NCBI GenBank assembly: GCA_027186245.1
Contig: CP114484.1
Span: 11,852,001-11,916,000 of the forward strand
Direction of reading: 5' to 3'
DNA length: 64,000 nucleotides
Source of the DNA: Coriaria nepalensis
Lineage: Eukaryota; Streptophyta; Magnoliopsida; Cucurbitales; Coriariaceae
Positions 58,491 through 64,000 of the stretch are shown piece by piece; position 1 is the stretch's first letter; every line of letters starts with the position of its first letter. The translations under genes and the position numbers were made by a program. A model generated the notes under the pieces. It saw only the letters and a list, made by a program, of their open reading frames with translations, was not told where the DNA came from and made no database searches.

Positions 58491-59509
58491 TTAGATTAAT
58501 TGAAACAAGTTAATGTGATTCCATGATCTAACTGAGCAAGTGGCTTTATTTACGGTATCAGCATCAAAGCCAGAGAGGTCCACGCCACGTAGGACTGAGA
58601 GCAAGACATCCATGAAATCCTCGTCACCTTCACTCTTGGTCCCACCAGAATCTCTGTTCAGCCGATGTTCTTCCAACCATTCGACGACTAGATTGTCCAG
58701 TTCCTTTGCGGTTTTTTTCATGACCTTTTCATAACCGCCCAAATCCAACCACCCAAGAAACGGCAGCGCGTCACCGGTAACAACCACACCGGTCAAAGCG
58801 ACCCACTCTCGAAATAATTTCCTGCATCTTTTAACCTGTATCACGTCGTCGTTATTAGAAAGAGAACCGGATCCGAAGAACCGCTTCCCATAAACCATCT
58901 GAAGAATGATGTTCAGATTAATATCCCCCATCCGCTGCTTCATCTCCACAACTAAATCATTCGATTCGTTATCGGTCCATAGCCTGTAAAGATCTTTCAC
59001 CGCGCCTTTGACTTCGGAGATGCGGAAGTGTCTGCGTAGATCCAAACGGCGGTTTGAGAGAAGCTCGGCGGAGACGATCTTGTGCAGGTCGGGCCAAAAC
59101 GCACCGTATGGCGCGAATCCAAAGTTAGCGTAGTTATAGCCCAAGTGTTTCGCGCCAGCGAATTTGGGAAACACTTGGGCCGCGAAGAAACGAATGCATC
59201 ATTTGTGGTGTAGCATTCTTTAGCTACTTCTGAGCTGCTTATGATCAGAACCGAGTGGACCCCCATTCGGACGCTGAATATGGAGCCATATTTGTCTGCC
59301 AAGGAGCCCAATGTTATGTGGGGCAGCTTCGGGCCTCGGAGGTGAGGAAGGTAGCCAATCAGAGGCCATCCGCCAGCGATTTCAAGGACTAGTTTATGGA
59401 GTTTAGGTGCAGTTTTGAAGCTCCTTAGAAAAAGGTAGGAAAAGATGAGTATGATGGAAAAGATTCCAGTTGTTATGTTATTGTTTGGAAACGGGAAAAA
59501 GGAATCCAT
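58491..59509 (-). pseudogene. CYP82-like cytochrome P450, 5' exon only, frameshifted
   Basis: Starts with a membrane anchor (ATG at 59509; GIFSIILIFSYLFLRSF) and the P450 hinge region GGWPLIGYLPHLRGPKLPHI. It continues to CYTTNDAFVSSRP, where the frame must change (near 59180, an AA where AAA is expected) to read VFPKFAGAKHLGYNYANFGF and PYGAFWPDLHKIVSAELLSN. The exon ends at DADTVNKATC, the usual CYP82 intron position. The second exon, with the I-helix, ExxR and haem-binding cysteine, is not found in the remaining 1.1 kb before the methyltransferase relic. It is therefore a truncated, frameshifted gene fragment. The family assignment (CYP82) is by remembered motif layout. Confidence 0.82.
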
Positions 59510-60282
59510 GGTTGCTAGCTCTTCAAGTTTGAGAATGGAGAAGGGCGGGCTTGTTAGTTTTTCAGATAGTGTTATTGAAAATGAGCTTGATTTTCATATG
59601 AAGAAGACAAGAAAGTTAAGAGGCGTGCGTCCTACGTTAATTAAACAAAAATGAAAAAACAATTTAGTGTGGGCCAGCCCTTCTGTCCTAATCTCTTCTA
59701 GTTTCCTTCCGGCTTATAACGACATTTGAGAAAAATCTCGATAAAACATTCGAGACTTAATCAATAGAACATTGACCATTATTAACACGACATGTTCATA
59801 AATATTTATATATATCTTGATTTGATATGATATAAATAAATATATATATGTTTCTGGGCTCTAATGGATAGAAGTCAAAAGATAATAATCTGTGCTTTAG
59901 GGTAGCAGTGTAGCACTTAGGAAAGTGACGTCCATGAGCTAGCATTCAAGTACACTATTGCTGATTTTGACCAAATCAAGTGAAGCCAAGCTCTCCCTAC
60001 AGTGATGACTAATTGTGCTGCCCCACCAATAAAACTTTTTATTTAGGGTTAATGAGTAAAATTTTTAGGGTTGATGATGCTTCTTAGCCAATTAAAAAAA
60101 AAATGAGTAGGAAATTAATCAAGTATTAATAATAATAAATATTTTAAATTAACTTACTACAACATAAGATGATTATGAAATTTCTAACTGATAGAGCTAG
60201 CTTAGCTACCCTAAACATTTATAATAGGAATTAAATCAGATTAGCTCTTAATTAAAATAGGTACTAGGTTTATATAATATGA
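59510..60282. other. Spacer between the P450 fragment and the KANADI gene
   Basis: P450 promoter side at the left, KANADI 3' UTR at the right. AT-rich; no repeat or gene was recognised. Confidence 0.5.
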
Positions 60283-62104
60283 TCATGAGCCAGCAGAGTC
60301 GACTAATTGCCAGCTTGGCCTCCCAAGAGTGAATTCTAAATTAAGATCGGTGTGGTCTGATGAGGACGATGACAGGGAGCTCGAATCCACCCTCTCCTTC
60401 ACGCTATTCCACGGCCCAACCTAACAACATGAACTCATTAGGACATATATTCAGACATAAACGTAATTTTCATGACGATGGTTGGATTTAAATTTTTTTT
60501 TTTTTTTTTCAATCTACTCAATTATTAGATACCTTGGATGCATTATTGGTCCTGAGATTTGTCAGAGCATTTTGGGCATCGTTCGTCGTCATTAATGATG
60601 ATGACCAAGAAACCCTGCGCTCACAACTTCAGAGAATAAAATAAAATAATAATTAAATAAATAAGGAAAGAAAATAAAGAACATGGATGAAGACGAGCTT
60701 GACTATGCTGAAACTGAAGTCTGAACTTAGTTCGATGCTTTTATGGTAAGGTTGTCTATTGCGGAACAGATATAAGACTTTGAGAATTGTGTTCTATACT
60801 CTGTCCTTAATTTTTTTTTTTTTAGTATTATATTTTTTAGGGCACATTGGGATTATAATAATCAGTTCGATTCACATCACGATCAAGGCAAAAAAAAAAA
60901 AAAAAAAAAACATATCAATAAATATTCACCTCTGTGTATTCTCATGTGACACTGCACCTAAGTTGTGATGATCATGCGGGGATACTATCTCTTGGTTCAC
61001 CTGCATATCAACCTGCCCTTGACCTGCACCATTCACCAATCAATTATAAACACATTATATTATGATATTCCTCCATTTATATATGTATATTTATATGCTT
61101 AGTTTGTCAGACACCACCAAGTAATTATTCCCACCCATTAGACTCTTAGAAAATTATTGACCATGAATGAAATTGAAAGAGTTCATTAACAATAATGGAT
61201 TTATTTGAGGAAGAGGAAAGAACATTTATTTATATAAAAAAAAAAAAAGTATGTATCTGGTATTATTACCGGTTCCCATGTCAGTGCTCTTCACTGTTCT
61301 GTACATCTGCATGAACACCCATGAAGAATTAAAAAAAAATTTAAGGTCCACAATCTATATATATCTTGTAGCTAGATTCTCTTTTTGTCCCTCAGCACTT
61401 GTACTGTACTCTAAACCTCTCCACTACCAAATTAATCTTCTAAATATGTCTCAAGTACCGGAAAAGAAAAAGTATGGAAAAATAAAGATCGAAAAGCAAC
61501 AGCAAGATCAGAACAACAAATGTGGAGATTAGGCATAGTCAAAATTACCTGCAGGTGACTCTTCACGTGAGCTAGGGTTAGATCTTTTACATTCATCAGC
61601 TCCATCACTGATTTTGGCGTTGCCCCTGATCATCGCCAATGTTACAGATGAAGAAAACAAACAAAGATAATCGAATATGTAGAAAATGAATGTTAAATTA
61701 CTTTCGTGGCCTCCTAGAAGCTGAACGGCGTGAACAAAATGAGAATGGAGGGTAGTCGTCCATCTCATTCGTGGAGCTCGTACGCTTCTCTTCACATGAC
61801 CGCTACTAATCCTCTTGAAATCCCGGCCGTAGATTTTAGGTTGTACATGGTGAAGATGATGATGATGGCCGCTATTACTATAACCATTGCTAAACTTTCC
61901 AACGAGCATTTCAGCATTATAAGCGATACCAGGATTGAACAAATTCATACTATTTTGATCGCGGCTTAAATCACTTCCAATGCTACTGCTGCCAGATTCT
62001 GTAGTAGTGGAGCTAAACCCATTTACAAGATTGTAATCCTGACAAGATACAGGTGGGCTGATCTGTAAGGAGAGATTCATAATAGGGTTTGAGCTCATGA
62101 TCAC
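60283..62104 (-). CDS. KAN4: KANADI4/ATS-like GARP transcription factor
   Basis: GARP-family DNA-binding regulator. In Arabidopsis KAN4 (ABERRANT TESTA SHAPE) controls abaxial identity and ovule integument development. Six exons: 61702-62104, 61549-61625, 61270-61306, 60930-61023, 60533-60626 and 60283-60420. They total 843 nt, or 280 aa, very close to ATS. The GARP domain spans exons 1-3 (RAPRMRWTTTLHSHFVHAVQ, then ATPKSVMELMNVKDLTLAHV and KSHLQMYRTVKSTD). The start has an EAR-like MNLSLQISPP, and the C-terminus has LNLEFTLGRPSW, characteristic of KANADI. Two Met codons at the start (62104, 62098) are in frame; either may be used. Upstream DNA contains GA/CT runs at 62440-62461 and 62521-62540 in the likely leader. 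Confidence 0.92.
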
Positions 62105-64000
62105 GATCAGGTTATAATAATTTGGTCAAAGATGATACAGAAAGGATTGGAAAAGAGAAAATGAGACAGAGTGAGGATTTAATGGAAGTTAGAAAAAAGG
62201 TCGTGACTAATTATTACATCATGAGTGGCTTATGATTCCCATATATGTCTGTAGGATTTCAAGTAGAATCGAGCTGGATATAGAGCTGCTGCAACAGCTA
62301 GCTTGGCTTTGTTATAGGGATGGAAGGAAATAGTGCGCGCAGAGGTGAAAATTTAATAAATAGAAAGAGATGTGAAGGAATGTAGTAAATTAGAGGTAGA
62401 ATTTATTGATTGTAGTCAGATGGGAGAAGGAAAGGGAGAGAGAAAGAGAGAGAGAGAGAGATTTTTGAAGGGAAAGGTTTGTGAAAAGAGAAACTTGTCT
62501 GTATTTTTGCTGCAGATGGAGCAGAGAGAGAGAGAGAGAGTTTTTGAGGAGAGGTATAATAATGGCGGTTTGTGCAGGGGAATAGTTGGAATCGAAGAAA
62601 ACAAAAGTAATACTGGTTAATGGAATATTGGAAAAGGAAATGGGTCTCTCTCTAGTCTCTGCTACCTTTAGTTGATCGCGACCCATTACGATCATCAAAT
62701 TCCTTCCTTCATATTTATTATTTATTTAATTTATTATTATTATTTTGAAATAAGAGTATTGGTGTATTTAATTGGAAATTATAAGTGGTGGAGCAATATA
62801 ATATCATCTTTCAAATGTACATATGAATCAATACTATGATATTTTTATCATTAGATGGTAATTAGTGTAATAATTATCATATGTGTCTTAATATGCATGC
62901 ATGCCATGCCATGCGACTACGTATAAATATAATATAAAGTTGTAAACAATGTAAGATGTCAAACTCTATAGTAAGGTCTGAATTATATTACACGTCAAAT
63001 ACAGTTACCTGTACACTTCTTTGGGAATCTTTATATTTTTCAAATCTAATGGGTTTTGGTCCTAAAGTAAGATAATATAATATTTTGACCGACAAAAAGC
63101 AGATCCAGAGCTGCTACATGTTACATTTAATGAATGAATTGATCATCTAAATGAATGAGGTCTATACTTCTTGTTGTGTGGAAGGGCAGGTATGGAATTT
63201 CTAATAAGAATCAATTAGCTGTACACGTGCAAAGCTCCTCAGCAAGAATGTAGGAATTTTTCATTTTGGTCAAATTCCTAACAGTATTAAGAATTTTTTA
63301 GAACAAATCTCGTATCTGGAGAGATACCAAATAATAGCTTGCAAGTTGAACATAAGTATAATTTAATTTAAATAAAAATATAAAAAAAATGCGAGTATAT
63401 ATGTATATATATGTATGTATGTATACAGTGAGGAGTTGTCGGATTGGCAGGGGGGTGCCCGGCGACATCAGGAACACATACGCACATGGCACTCATCCCT
63501 GCCCACTCTCTTCTTATCCACGCGCGTCGTGTATCACAAAATAAGCCCTCAAGTCTAAAATAATCTTATACCACCCTATCCCTAATGATCGATCGTGCGT
63601 GGGAATCCACGAATCGGAAATACTAAAATTAAGAGATGTTCATTAAATATAGTAATTTAAGCATATACCATAATCGTCGGCGTCGAAAGGGAGGGAGTCG
63701 GTCACGTGACTTTTGTAGACGTGACCTTGTCTGGGCTTTATAGAACTCCCTCGAGGCTCCTTCTTTTGTCCTTTTCTGTACTCATTTTCTCTTATAATCC
63801 AATAAATTTTAAATTATTAACAATTAATAATAATTAATAATAATAATACATAAAAATCTGAATAAATTTATTAATTTTGTATTAATTTTCGAAGCCACGG
63901 TCAGCGCTTAATACGCTTTAGATTCTCCGAAAAATGAAAGTCAACTTTTTTCCTCCTCCTCCTGCTCCTCTTCTTTCGACGTCTCATATTAAATCGTTAA
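62105..64000. promoter_or_regulatory. Probable KANADI upstream region
   Basis: GA-rich leader-like stretches at 62424-62461 and 62523-62541 (CT-rich in the gene's sense), then AT-rich DNA. A CACGTG G-box is present at about 63703-63708. No gene was recognised, and the last 300 bases may belong to the regulatory region of a gene to the right. Confidence 0.45.

Noticed and set aside
62372..62698. Overlapping open frames on both strands upstream of KAN4
   Set aside because: They are produced by GA/CT microsatellites in the leader and have no protein-like composition.

Overview
This is nuclear DNA from a flowering plant, most likely a eudicot. Genes carry many short GT-AG introns, the spacers are AT-rich, and the gene set is plant-specific: YUCCA, KANADI, BURP/RD22-like, ASI1, plant La1 and a class 3 (2-on-2) haemoglobin. 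I cannot name the species. All gene models come from reading splice sites by eye. Where I list exons for an intact gene, the lengths sum to a whole number of codons and the frame stays open.

Left part (1-24.9 kb). In order: the 3' end of an aspartate aminotransferase (+); La1 (-); a CCDC25-like protein (-); a TauE/SafE transporter (-); signal peptide peptidase (-) head-to-head with the rhomboid protease RBL11 (+), with a hAT-like element between them; a decayed RNase T2 gene (+); a decayed PPR gene (-); and a chloroplast-type EngB GTPase (+) with one extra base inside its G3 region.

Middle (24.9-42 kb). A 3.5 kb spacer is followed by a YUCCA6-like auxin biosynthesis gene (-). Then comes a tandem BURP-domain array: two almost identical intact copies inside a larger segmental duplication, and a third, broken copy.

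Right part (42-64 kb). An ASI1/IBM2-like gene (+) has introns holding several transposon relics. It is followed by a GLB3 haemoglobin (-), a GET2/CAML-like gene (-), a C2H2 zinc-finger gene with two apparent frameshifts (-), a tRNA m7G methyltransferase pseudogene (-), a CYP82-like P450 fragment without its haem exon (-), and a KANADI4/ATS-like transcription factor (-). The last 1.9 kb is probably upstream DNA of that gene.

Eleven genes read cleanly, while six loci carry several lesions and EngB carries one. The broken set includes genes that are normally conserved. This fits either decay of one duplicated block after genome duplication or patches of uncorrected single-base indels in the assembly. 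The most interesting biology is ASI1, a protein family that handles transposon-bearing introns, carrying transposon relics in its own introns.
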